A stretch of DNA of 64,000 nucleotides, taken from assembly GCA_030762175.1 (NCBI GenBank), contig CM060843.1, forward strand, positions 113,241,369 to 113,305,368. Direction: 5' to 3'. Each line of letters begins with the position of its first letter. Position 1 is the stretch's first letter. Below, in pieces: positions 13,500 to 24,280 of this stretch. This DNA is from Metallyticus violacea (Eukaryota > Arthropoda > Insecta > Mantodea > Metallyticidae). The notes beneath the pieces were generated by a model. That model did no database searches and was not told the DNA's origin. It was given only the letters and a program-made list of their open reading frames with translations. The position numbers were made by a program, and so were the translations under genes.

Positions 13500-13985
13500 T
13501 AGGTGGGGTAACGAGGTTTCTAATGCTTATGAATTTCGTTAAATTGGTTTAACTGGTTTGAATATATCCAAGTGGTAGTTTTTCTCTGCAGTAGAAGTCG
13601 ATGACAAATCATTCCTGCTGAGATTTTCACCAGAAGCTTAGCTAATATTTATGTTGTCAATTTCTCAAGAAAATGTCTTCATTACTGACGTGGAAACTTT
13701 ACCCAAAATTTTGACATGTTAGCTTAGGATCAGTCTCGATTGCGGCCTTTAACTCGTCGTCGACGACGATGCTAGGGCGTTCTGTTCGTGAGGAGCCCTC
13801 TTGGATGCCATACCCATCTTTAAATCTCTGGAACCACTTTTGCGTAGTTATTTTACACTGTTTTCCTTGCACCAAATCTAAAACATATTTTAAAGCTAAT
13901 TACACTGCTCTTCGAGGAAAGGGACTAATTCGTGATACGTGTCTTTCGACACACCAATTTTGTTGTTTACTTACTGCTACTAAAT
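13500..13985 (-). mobile_element. Relic of a different mariner transposase
   Basis: Minus-strand translation between about 13860 and 13700 reads QKWFQRFKDGYGIQEGSS, then RTERPSIVVDDELKAAIETD. This matches the linker of mariner transposases between the two helix-turn-helix motifs (WFxRFxxGD...RxGRPSxxDDDELxAxIExD). Flanking sequence is frameshifted. No inverted repeats are seen. The subfamily differs from the element at 12101-13380, from which it is separated by only about 120 bp. Boundaries are approximate. Confidence 0.6.
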
Positions 13986-14355
13986 GATCAAATTGAATTC
14001 TTCTTATTTATTTTTTTTCTATAAAAACATAACATTAACAATTATTGTTCCAGGTGGTGTAGTTTTACTGTAACATAACTAAATAACATTTTGCTAAGCA
14101 AAATTCAATCGAACTCTGCTCACCTAATAAATAAAAATTATTTTAGTGCAGTTAAAGTGTGTAACATCCCAGGAGTTATGCTAGTGACATAGTATAATAT
14201 GCTTGCGTTAATTGGGTATCTTTAATACTCTTAATACACTCGCAAGCAAACAAAAATTATATTTTACTAAAATAATGCTCTATTCCTGTTTAATATAATA
14301 AGCTATACTAAAAGTAGAATTGATTTGCATTAAGAACACTTTTGATTAATTATGG

Positions 14356-14642
14356 GCATAAAAGTGAATGGTGTTTAACATCCGTTTTTGCTACAGAGGC
14401 ACCACAGGCACTGGACACTGATGATACATGAAATGAAATGATATATTGGGATAGGATGTATTTTAAGGAAGGAATCGTTCCAGGCATAAGTTTAGGGTAC
14501 CTCCCCGGCATTTTCCATTTATGAGGACTGAGGAAAACCTAGAAAAAACCTCAATCAGGGAGGACGGTCCTGGCGAGATTCGAACCCCAGACCTCCCGTT
14601 CACGAGTCCGTGCCTTAACGACCTCAGCCACTCTTGGCGGTC
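14356..14642 (-). mobile_element. SINE-B copy 1, full length with 10-bp target duplication
   Basis: Minus-strand SINE with a tRNA-Leu-like head (TGGCTGAGGTCGTTAAGGC and B box GGTTCGAATC), a body with CCTCAGTCCTCATAAATGG and a tail ending GATGTTAAACACC. TTAATTATGG occurs at both ends (14346-14355 and 14643-14652). The element lies in UGT intron 3, 79 nt downstream of exon 3 in the transcript, in sense orientation. Confidence 0.92.
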
Positions 14643-14720
14643 TTAATTATGGAAAAAAGGTACTTATGGGATAAGGGTACTTGTTGCTATATAAAGACGT
14701 CTATAAGATCTAGAACTTAC

Positions 14721-14940
14721 CTAGAATTAGTCAAAACTTCTTTGACTGCTTCGATAAGTTGTTCTTTGCTGATATATTGATAATCAAGGAGAAGGCCTAC
14801 ACCGGTGTCCGTCATCTTCTTTACATTGAGGTCCTGATCCGCCATGAAAGGAATCCCAATGATCGGCACTTCTGCCCTAATTGCTTCCTCCGTGCTTTGG
14901 AGTCCCCCTTGATAGATGAACAGTTTAACACTGGGATGCG
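14721..14940 (-). CDS. UGT exon 3: nucleotide-sugar-binding signature
   Basis: The acceptor ends TTCTGTTTAG and the donor is GTAAGTTC. The exon joins in phase 1 to exon 2, restoring DVLAHPSVKLFIYQGG across the junction. The exon carries the core of the UGT signature (LFIYQGGLQSTEEAI, then VPIIGIPFMADQDLN). In the family this region contacts UDP and the sugar, with the terminal Asp-Gln pair holding sugar hydroxyls. The commoner FITHGG is FIYQGG here, a substitution that I believe also occurs in other insect UGTs. It continues KKMTDTGVGLLLDYQ and EQLIEAVKEVLTNS, ending in phase 2. Length is 220 nt. Plus-strand open frames here are shadows. Confidence 0.96.
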
Positions 14941-15015
14941 CTAAACAGAAGACAGGAAAGTTAAGTTAGCTAACGGCTTCATAACTGAAGTTTAAACATT
15001 TTATTTGATACTCAC

Positions 15016-15241
15016 CAAGAACATCCTGTTGAGGCAACCATTTGCGAATCATCACGTTCTTGGGAAGTCCAGGTAATGAGTCCCCTTCATATTTCCAAAG
15101 TACTCTGTAATGTGGAAATTCAGCGAAGACATCGATAAACATCTGGCGCTTCTCTGGCGACATAGCCTCACTTCTTACGTTTGTACCAAAGCTTAAATAT
15201 ATGGCACCTGAAGACGCTCCGTCCAAGAAATCCTTCAGGTC
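15016..15241 (-). CDS. UGT exon 2: start of the donor-binding domain
   Basis: The acceptor TGTCTTCTAG is followed by codons for DLKDFLDGASSGAIYLSFG. Both first exons end in LPK, so the joined sequence LPKDLKDFLD matches the family exactly and fixes the phase as 0. The segment includes the conserved SFGTNV block, RVLWKYEGDSLPGLPKNV and the RKWLPQQDVL motif, which belong to the UDP-binding C-terminal Rossmann domain. The donor is GTGAGT, leaving one base (phase 1). Length is 226 nt. Intron 2 to the next exon is only 75 bp, in contrast to the kilobase introns on either side. Confidence 0.96.
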
Positions 15242-15484
15242 CTAGAAGACAGAAGCAAACATTAACACTACAAAATATCTCGCGCTTTTCTTACCATAAC
15301 TGATATTCTCATTATAGTGCATAAAGGGGGATGCTATTAAGGAACACTAACTTGAAATTCAACCTCCACTCTGGACAAGTTGTAGAAATTATTTTCGAAT
15401 TATGGATTCATATATATTACTATGCATAAACTATAGATGTAATGTGAAAGGCAAAATATTCGTAAATGGATGAGTGGTAGTTCT

Positions 15485-15490
<6 letters not shown>

Positions 15491-15556
<66 letters not shown>
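15491..15556. repeat. (TG)33 microsatellite
   Basis: Thirty-three uninterrupted TG units, which read (CA)33 in the UGT transcript, 250 nt upstream of the exon 2 acceptor. The length suggests a highly variable locus. Confidence 0.97.
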
Positions 15557-15557
<1 letters not shown>

Positions 15558-15619
15558 ACTGGAGGAGGGAATGGGAGGAATAGCCAACTGTTCCAATAAT
15601 GTCTTTTCTATTCTTTAGT

Positions 15620-15896
15620 TTGTCCTGGTGGTGTATGGCGGTAACCATATTCGCATTCTAAACCCAAGACGCGGGTCAGGATCGATGGATTTTTTCGGTC
15701 GTAAAATCCTAAGTATGGCTTCCTTCGGAATGGAAGTAAAGTCGTGGTTTCCGTGTCGTACATTTGCGGCAGGATAAAGAACCTCAAGCCTGAAAAAAAA
15801 AAGAGGCCTCTGAGCAAAATTTGTCGGCCGTTTCATGCCGTGAATAAACGGCTGACGACCTGAGGTGTTGGAGAGCGTCCGTAAATGAATGAAATC
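15620..15896 (+). mobile_element. SINE-A copy 3, full length but worn
   Basis: The plus-strand head TGTCCTGGTGGTGTATGGCGGTAACC is followed by a damaged B box, the ATGGATTTTTTCGG block, TTCCTTCGGAATGGAAG, GGCCTCTGAGCAAAATTTG and the tail TTGGAGAGCGTCCGTAAATG. It lies in UGT intron 1, antisense to the gene. Confidence 0.9.
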
Positions 15897-16025
15897 AAAT
15901 CTATTTTAGGCCCAATAAAACGGTGCTTGCCACATTACCGAAAATTATAATTAAATTCAACGTCGGAGCCATATCTATGTTTCTGAATGAAACTTCAGAG
16001 CTTAATATGGTTTACACAAACCTGA

Positions 16026-16294
16026 AGACCGCCACGGGTGGCCGAGGTCGTTAAGGCGCGGACTCGTGAGCGAAAGGTCTGGTTTCGAATTCCACCAGGA
16101 CCGTCCTCTCTGAGTGAGTTTTTTTCCAGGTTTTCCTGAGTCCTCATAAATTAAAAATGCCGGGCAGGTACCCTAAAATTAGATCTGGAACTTTTCCTTC
16201 CCTAAACAAAATCCTTTCCCAATATACCATTTCATGTCATGTATCATCAGTGTCCACCGCCTGTGGTGCCTCAGTAATCGGACGTTAAACACTA
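16026..16294 (+). mobile_element. SINE-B copy 2, full length
   Basis: The head GGTGGCCGAGGTCGTTAAGG is followed by CGCGGACTCGTGAGCG, a damaged B box, GGACCGTCCTCTCTGAGTG, the middle block and a tail with CATCAGTGTCCACCGCCTG and GGACGTTAAACACT. It lies 130 bp downstream of SINE-A copy 3. No clear target duplication is seen. Confidence 0.9.
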
Positions 16295-16949
16295 CTCGTA
16301 TATATAGAAACTGGCCTGAATGATGAATTACATTTCTAGAAATATAGTGTGGAATGCTTGTATATGTATACACTTTATAAGTAAATATAAGTTGGTTTCA
16401 ACGAAAGATATTCAAGTTTCAATTCCTGCACATGTAGGGAAATCCCTACATGATTTCAATTATCACTGTTATGCCATACTCATAATTAAATTACACGACG
16501 ATTCTGTGCTTGAATATGCTCCAGGTACAACGATATGGCCAATTATTTCCAGCTTCGGCGTATTTCATTGTCCCAGAGTTTCTAACAAGTAAGCATTGTA
16601 AATTGAAGGAACGTCTGTACTAACTTCAACGGTAGCTAAACTACAAAGCAGGAGTGCGGTATAACTTTCTAGTCGTATTAACTATACGAAATGAATGTAT
16701 GCCAGATATCAGTTCCTGTACTGTTGTTTGCTTAAATTCGAAGGAACGCGCCGAAATCGCTGTCTGTAAATATCTGCTGCAAATGTTATATATGCTAACC
16801 TTTATAGCTATCAGCTTAAAACGTGAAACGGCACATGTTCTAAGTTTTGTTAATAAGTTATAAACACAAAAGAAAATAAACTAAATTACTTAAAATAATA
16901 ATATTAATATATCTTTTTATTATAGAAACAAATACATAATTAACAGGTA

Positions 16950-19330
16950 CAAGAGATACAAGTGACTAATGTTATTAGATAGTATGGAAGGGGACAGCAG
17001 CGTGCACAGTAGCAATGCTCATTAGAGAAATGGAGAAACCAAGTAGATAATTGTGTGTACCAAAGAAATAGGAATTAAATTTGACAGACGATGTCTTATA
17101 CTGATTGGAATTTACGCTGGTTACACAGCAGAAACTCAGAAATGTTGTGAAATACCATAAAATGAACTGACAAGCATAAAAGCGAGATTTTATAATTGTG
17201 TGTGAGAACCTATATTAAAGAGGTGAAATCCTGCCATAGGATCATGCCGCATATATGTGTGGGAAAAATAACCACGAACATTTTATGCTCATGAAGTGAA
17301 AATAACATAATGAACACAATTTTTTAAAAAAATATCGAATAACAAAATATAGAGCCAAATTCAAAATGTAGCTGTGCATGCAGAAGTGACACATATTTAG
17401 ATCCCTACGTTGTGGCAAAAACCAATCTGCTATCCTGATGGAAAAAGTAAATAAATTTGGTAAAATAAATATTCAAAAGAAGGAAGTAGTTTTTAAAGTA
17501 TTTTATTAAAGCATATTATAATGAAAAGGTAAACATATATAGCTACAATGTAAGTTCCAACAAATCGAAAGACGTAAAAATTGTATTAATAGCGTTATTA
17601 AATGAAGAAGGAAAACAAAATATGAAGTAAAAGAAAAGTATGAACATGGGACAAAGAAACCGTGCAAACAATTAAAAATAACAAAGCAAAAATGAAGTGC
17701 AGGTACTTAATAATTAATCTGAGCAAACCGTTATCATTATAAAGAGAAAAGAATAGAATTTTAATTAGGAAAGCATGGAGTAAATTTATTAGTGGAATGT
17801 AAATTTTATTGATAGATAAAAATAGCTTATAAAGCAAGAGAGATATGTAGCAAATATGGAATCGGCATAGGTGAAAAAATTAGCCATTGGCTATATGACG
17901 TAAATACACGAGAACACAAGATAAAGTTTAAGAAAAAGTAGATCATACAGAATTTAAGGTGCTCGATGAAGTATTAGAACCAGGTGAAAATAAAAAAGCA
18001 CTCTGAGTGAAAATAATAAATGTGGAATTGATGAACATTTCAGGATTGCTGTGTAAATGACAGCCATTACAAGTTTCTAACAATTTCTGGCAAAAAGGCA
18101 AACTTTCTGAAGTACTAAAACCAGAATACATGTACCATTGTTTAAAAAAGTCCACAGGAATATTAATATTATTAAATATAGTATGTGGAATATTTAAAAA
18201 AATTAATGAAACTAAAGGTATATTAGAATGCCTCTTATGGAAGGACAAACTGGTTTTAGAAATGGTCACTTAAGATATTACTATTGTAAATATACTATTG
18301 ATAATTATTAGTTTGTAAAGAATGAAAAAAGAGAAGAAACATATTGCAGCCTATTTAGTTTTCGAGAAGTGACCAGAGAGATTGTGGATCATTGTTGAAA
18401 AAATTAACACTCACATAATAATAAAATAAGTAAACAAATATATTTGAATTTATCAATAAAAACAATCGAAACTACAAAAAAATAGAATTTCAGTAAATAA
18501 AAGAATTGGACAAGAGTGTAGTTTGTCGTTCACATTAATTAATATTTATTCGGACAGCATTGTACTAAAATGAAACGTATTAATAATATGAGGTAATTTT
18601 ATCTATAGAAAAACAATCAATTACAGCTCGCAGATGACCACATAATAATACACAATATCGAAGACAAAGTACACATGAGCATGTTTAAACTTCAGAAAAC
18701 AATGTTTAAATATCATAAACTAAAGACAAAGTCATGGTTTTCCAAGGTAAAAACATTGTCAGATCCAAAACTAATAAATAACCAACTATTGTAACAGGTA
18801 ACACATTTCAATGTAGTACCAATATTTCTTTACGCAGGTTAAAAAGTGGCGTGGGTCACTTAATCACACACACTCTTGACAAAAGGATGTTGTATGTAGC
18901 TAGGAATGGTATCTCGACTAACTCCAACCCCCCTCCTTTTCGTTATTTAATTTGAGTTAGAAAACATTTAACTGTCGCACCTTGGTTGCAACATGGCATA
19001 TAAACAAAAACATTAAATAATGGAGAAAATGAGGAAAATCAGAATATATGTGGGACAATAAATATAACATTAAAAATTAAAACAATAAAGAAAACTAAGT
19101 TGAAAGTATAAGATTAAGGTTATGTTCCCTTTTAACATTGGAAGCAAAAATAAGAAGGGGGAAAAAAACTCCAAAATACAAACAGCAAAGATGAGATCCA
19201 TGAGGAGAACAAAAGGATGCCCAAAATTGTATGAGATAAAAAGCGTGGATGTAAAGATTGAACTTCTATGTACAATTTTGTGCATCCTTTCGATTTCTTC
19301 ATGTACCTTATCTCTGCTGCTTGTGTTTTC
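16950..19330 (+). mobile_element. Eroded LINE: endonuclease, reverse transcriptase and C-terminal region
   Basis: Three-frame reading of the plus strand follows a non-LTR retrotransposon ORF2 from start to end, with many stops and frameshifts. Recognisable blocks in order: an endonuclease-like stretch (CLILIGIYAGYTAET near 17095-17140, NNIMNTIF near 17310); PLMEGQTGFRNGH at about 18230; the RT block GQECSLSFTLINIYSDSIV at about 18508-18570; LADDHIIIHNIED at about 18628, where the catalytic YADD has become LADD; QVTHFN near 18800; LGCNMAYKQ near 18990; and KIQTAKMRSMRRTKGC at about 19173-19220, the post-RT region. It lies in UGT intron 1, antisense to the gene. It is long dead; ends are approximate and no target duplication was found. 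The clade cannot be fixed by eye. Confidence 0.8.
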
Positions 19331-19363
19331 CAGTTTATATATAATATACAGATCTAAATAGTC

Positions 19364-19602
19364 GACCCTGGTTGTCTAATGGTATCCATAATTTCCTCGT
19401 AGTCCCAAGTTCGTGAGTTCAAAATTTACCTGGTTCAATGGAACTTAAAAATTCCAATCGCTTCCTTGGGAAGGGAAGTAAAATAGTAGATTTATAGCAC
19501 GTAAAATATAGAGGCCACTGAGCAAAATTCATTGCCATTTTCACGCCCTGAATTGAAGGGAAGCTAATGGCCAAGAATGTTAAAGAGCGTTCTTAAACAA
19601 TA
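19364..19602 (+). mobile_element. SINE-A copy 4, strongly diverged
   Basis: The head GACCCTGGTTGTCTAATGG, a B-box remnant, CTTCCTTGGGAAGGGAAGTA, GGCCACTGAGCAAAATTC, ACGCCCTGAATTGAAGGG and the tail AATGTTAAAGAGCGTTC are all recognisable, but the copy differs from the family far more than those at 45527 or 62519. It is probably an old insertion. It starts right after the LINE relic. Confidence 0.8.
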
Positions 19603-19635
19603 TAAGGGTAAATAATATAATATATTGACCAAGGG

Positions 19636-19914
19636 AAAAAAATAAATGAATGATGTTTAACGTCCGTTTTTGCTACAGAGGCACCACAGGCGATGGACGC
19701 TGATGATGTATGAGATGAAATTACATATTGGAAAATGGCTTATTTTTAAGGAAGGAAACGTTCCAGTTTAGGGTACCTCTCCGGGATTTGCCATTTAAGA
19801 CGACTGAGGAGAACCTGGATAAAACCTCAGTCAGGGAGGACAGTTCTGCCGGGATTCGAACCCAGACCTCCCGCTCACGAGTCTGCGCCTTAAAGACCTC
19901 GGCCACCTGCCGGT
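19636..19914 (-). mobile_element. SINE-B copy 3, full length
   Basis: Complete on the minus strand, from the head (TGGCCGAGGTC) to a tail ending GACGTTAAACATC. ACCAAGG at 19628 and 19915 is a likely short target duplication. It lies in UGT intron 1. Confidence 0.9.
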
Positions 19915-21089
19915 ACCAAGGAAATGATGGAATGATTCTTGGATATGGAACAGTCATTAAATCGACTATTTCTTGAAGTAGTGATAATCATGATAATGGT
20001 TTATAATAAGCCATTTTATGCTAAATATTAAGATACCAAAAGATTTAGCCACATACAGCATTTTGTTCACTGTTATTAATATGTTTTAGTAGTCCCTATA
20101 ATTTTTTAACTGGAAACTTCATTTTTTGCGCACATGTTTTATTACATGCATGTAATACGCTAAATATTCATTACCATAAAATAAACAGTTTTAAATTGTT
20201 TTTGTTTAAAACATATGCTTTTTCAAAATCTATCTATGATGTGACTCAAAATCTTTGAATACTTTTATTACTGAACACTGACATGAATGTCTGCCACATT
20301 TACAATTTTGCTTTCAAATTTTTTCCCGGAAGAGAAGAAAAAATAATATATGAGCACGACATTGAATATTTTTGTTTTTGGCGTTCATCATCACATATTT
20401 TATATTTCACTTTATTAAAATTATAATAATAACAATAACTAGCTATTTATTTTCATTATTCATAGTATATAAAATGTGTACTAAAACGTTCATATTCTTA
20501 TCGTAAATTTTGTAGCAGACGATAGATTTTACATTGTAAAATATTAATATTTTGTGAGAAATTTATTTGTATAGTTTTGATGCTGATTAAATATAATTAT
20601 TTCCATGCAGATATTTAAAAAGCGCAGTTTATTAATACAACGTAATTAACTGAAGTTCCAAGCGTTTTAAACGTTGGTGGGATATAAAGAGGGTTTCAAA
20701 TTATTTTTTTAAAAGAGTTAAATTTAATAAAAATTGTTCAATATCCATTCTTAATACGAATAGTTTGGGGAAAATTGGGAAAAATAGAATTGTTTACTCT
20801 CATATGGGATTATTTTTGAAATCCCCAAATATGAAACTTCTGGCAACTGTGTAATAGCTTTATAAGTTTAGAAATATCTCCGAATGATAGGGTTCCTTAT
20901 TTTCACCAATAGCAGAGTTTGAAGACAGGTCTCAACCGCTGTTCTGTGATATCTGAGAATGAGGCTTAAACACTGCCGCCAAAGTATTTAAAACGACCGT
21001 AAACTGGACTCTATTCTAGTGTAAATATGCTAGTAAGCATATGTATTATTAAAATGTGTTTATTCATTTCTAGAACATGAATAAGTTAC
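19915..21089 (-). other. UGT intron 1, unassigned part
   Basis: Very AT-rich intron DNA immediately downstream of first exon 1b. No gene, RNA or transposon recognised. Confidence 0.5.
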
Positions 21090-21923
21090 CTTTGGTAGAG
21101 GCTTCGGTTTTTGTAAATGCAATCCTCCTAGTTCGACGACTGCTGGAACATTAGGCCTGGGAAATGCGGTGGAGAAATGTTGATTAACAAGCAGAAGGCT
21201 GATATTCTTCAAAATATTTGCGATATACGGCATATCCTCTCCAAAGGTCTGCCTTGCTATTGCATCGTGTCTGGGAATTACGAAAAAGTGCCAATAAAGA
21301 CGTTTCAGCATGATATGCATTGTTCGGCGAGTTCGCTGCCAGAATGTTAGAGAACGACAGCTATAAGGGAGATTAATTTCTGGCATGTATGCTGGATGTA
21401 CGGGGTTTCCTAGCATATCCATAGCTGGTACATTGGGCCCGAGCGATGAAATTCCAACAAGTACAGAGGAAAATCTGTGGACCAATCCCACCATACAAGG
21501 ATTCGCTAATATCCATTCCATAATAACTAAGTCAAAACTTGCGTTCGATTTAATTAGTTGCTGAACTTCTGGGCTATTCAGTTGTGCCCTGCAGAGTTCT
21601 TCACAGAACAGAGACCACAAAATTACCTGCAGCTCCAAAAGAGCGAACTTGTTTTCTTTCCATGACTGTGGGTCCATTATTATCGCACGCTCACGTAGAG
21701 AAGGCATTTTAATTTCTTTGTAGTTTTTCAGTTCTAAACTTTCGTCTGCTTGTGCTGCAAGTACAACAACTTCATGTCCCCTTGAAGCCAGACTGGTCAT
21801 CAACGGGCGAAATGACAAGATATGGCTGTATGCAGGTATAGAGAACACCCCGAGAATTTTAGCAGCATCAATGGCAATCCAGCAGAAACAGTTTAAAAGG
21901 ATTACACTTTTTATAGCCGTCAT
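21090..21923 (-). CDS. UGT first exon 1b: signal peptide and acceptor-binding domain
   Basis: I take the ATG at 21923 as the start. The frame stays open for four codons further upstream, but those contain no ATG and follow a TAA. The exon encodes 278 residues. Residues 1-21 (MTAIKSVILLNCFCWIAIDA) look like a signal peptide. KILGVFSIPAYSHILSFRPL follows, with the catalytic His at residue 34. SRGHEVVVL, then SFDLVIMEW with the catalytic Asp partner at about residue 131, complete the N-terminal domain core. This half of the enzyme selects the acceptor. The exon ends KPKPLPK at a GTAACTT donor, phase 0. Against exon 1a the framework is conserved but much of the sequence differs, so acceptor range probably differs. 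Complete and free of stops. Confidence 0.93.
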
Positions 21924-24280
21924 CGTCGGTAGCAATTAATCAACAAAACACTGAACATCGGTTTAGGTACTAAGCAAATGTATTGTAACCATGCTGGTCA
22001 AGCAATAACTCACTATTTCTTCACTTGTTTGTCCAATGTTTGCTCTCACTCACACATCACGTTCTGTTTGTTAACTGCCACTTCACCGGTGTTAAAAATA
22101 CATTTACAGCTATTCTCTCCTTCCCTCCATCGTTCTTCCTATGTCTATTTTAGGTGTGTAAGCATTTTCCTTCATTTGTTTTCATTTTTATTGCCTCCAT
22201 TGTTAACCTTAGAATTTTAATTAACGCTCAATCCCTGTTATTATGTTTCTATTTCGTTCCTAATAAATAGTAAATTGCGTTAACGATAAACAGTAACCTT
22301 ACTTAATGTTGTTTGCTTTACACGAGAAATCATAACTGTGTCGGGCAACTGGTGTGATGTTGCGTCCAGCGAAAGGTGCGCTCAGCTGTGGACGCAGGCC
22401 AAAAACAACTCTCTAGATATATTTCTTTGCTTTTTCTCTATACGGTATAAATTCTTTGCTAACCTAAACTAATTATATTACAGGCACTTTTGAACAAGGG
22501 AAAAAGAAGAGGTTACCTTAACATTTGTAAGGAACCAACCATGAATAACAATATTATTAATTATTAAAAGGCATGTGATTGATATATACTCATCACACAT
22601 AAGACAAAGATAATTTAAAGGTACTCCTACTTCTTTAAAATAAGTCACTGTCATGTTTGCCAGCCTTTGCCATACCACTGGAAAGCTGTGAAAACCAGTA
22701 GCAACTGTTTTTGTGGATGTCAGCCAAAGTGTGCTGCTACTCGAAGAATTGTTTTTCTTGAATGGAAATTACAGATGTGTTCATTTTATTTTTGAGAGGG
22801 TTAACGTATAATATAAATATACCCGAATGTTCTTACTCACCGAATCTATTTTTATTATGAGGCATTTAATAGCTTTACAATCACTATGTTGTGACATTTT
22901 CACCTTGCGAAAAAAACTTTTTATAAAGAGACAAATGGCAAGATTACAAACACAGGATCCAATTGCAAATTACAAATTTCACTTATATTAGCTGAAAAAG
23001 TATATCATGTAACCCGCAGTCTTCTGTCACTTAAAGACAGTGACTGACATGAAAATATCTATTATATAGTGATGTAAAATGAACTTTCATGCTAAAGTTA
23101 CCTAAGTGGAATATTGCTACAATATATTATTTGTGATTAAATAACTTAGCAGGTCACTTTATCTGTATGTTTACCAAAAGTCTTATTTCTCATTTTTCAT
23201 ATAAGAATTGAAAGTATTTTGTAGGCAGAACATGTTATTCCATATCCGTGAAAAAAAAAAATCCGTGAAAATGAAAAAAATGCTAGAAATAAATGCAAGT
23301 TAAAAATTTCTACGTCGATTTATGTCATTTTATTTATGGCCTTAGTGTATGATTTTTAAAGAAATTTGTAGCTCAGATATACTGTCTCCAGACCATCTGC
23401 AGAAATATAATGAAGGGGCAGCTATTGTTAGAGGTTGGCGCTTAGAAACGCACCTATTTTCTTGTTAATGTCTGTTACATAATATTTAGAAGTTTATGGC
23501 ACGTGTTTCTTGTGTCCTCTTTTTGACAGTATTAAGTGTACATTAAGAAAGGAAAAAAAGTATCGAACTCATGTATCGTTCGAAATCGACATCTCTTCAT
23601 AGAGATATCGAAGCAGCAAGAGCTCATGTCTGAATATGCAGGGTGTTCAAATTCCTTCCACTTCTAATGGGCTGCATTTTTGTGCTACCCAAGGAAGTCT
23701 TTCAACACCTGTAACAATCGGATGAATTACTCCTACCAATGATGCCGACTCCATTGTACACTGCCTCCAACAGAGATTCAGTCAACCCTATGTAGTGTGC
23801 TGCAATGTCAGGGCGACTTGCACATGACGCAACCTCCACACTATCAATTAGTTGTCGAAAAGTAGACACACAACGTGCAATGTTCGCTATGGAAAGCCAC
23901 TGTACTTCTCGTAGACGTTCATTACAAAATTTACAAAGAGAAAGTTAAAATGCCACCCATTTTATAATTTTTTTTTTTTTTTTTTTGTTTCTTTGCACGA
24001 AAGAACAAAGACCAAGAATAAAATTTAAATGGATATTCACTTATGGAACTTCTTTATTGCGTTATTCTGCACTAATTAATGAACTTTTGCAGGTGTGAGG
24101 GGCCGAACAAGTAATTACTCTGAGCAATTATGGTTATGGTTTGCAAAAATTTTTCTGCTGAAATTAATCCGAACACTTTGCCTGCTTTTAAGATATATTG
24201 TGGTTCAACCTGTGCTTGTTTCAGTTTCATCTAAGGGTAATTTCTAGAGATTAGCAAGTACCACAGTAATAATGTGTTAC
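21924..24280 (-). other. Region between the two alternative first exons
   Basis: For exon 1b this should hold its promoter; for transcripts from exon 1a it is intron. No core promoter motif is convincing. It contains the coding-like relic at 23655-23940 and a T run of about 19 near 23970. Otherwise AT-rich with nothing recognised. Confidence 0.45.
23655..23940 (-). other. Coding-like relic, unidentified
   Basis: The minus strand reads about 75 codons without a stop from near 23938: CKFCNERLREVQWLSIANIA, then RCVSTFRQLIDSVEVASC, then HYIGLTESLLEAVYNGVGII, ending at a stop near 23710. The patch is less AT-rich than its surroundings. It resembles transposon-derived protein in style, but I cannot name a family. 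No splice sites suggest that it belongs to the UGT gene. Confidence 0.35.

Noticed and set aside
15400..15648. Minus-strand frame with a His-Thr repeat
   Set aside because: Reading of the (TG)33 microsatellite.
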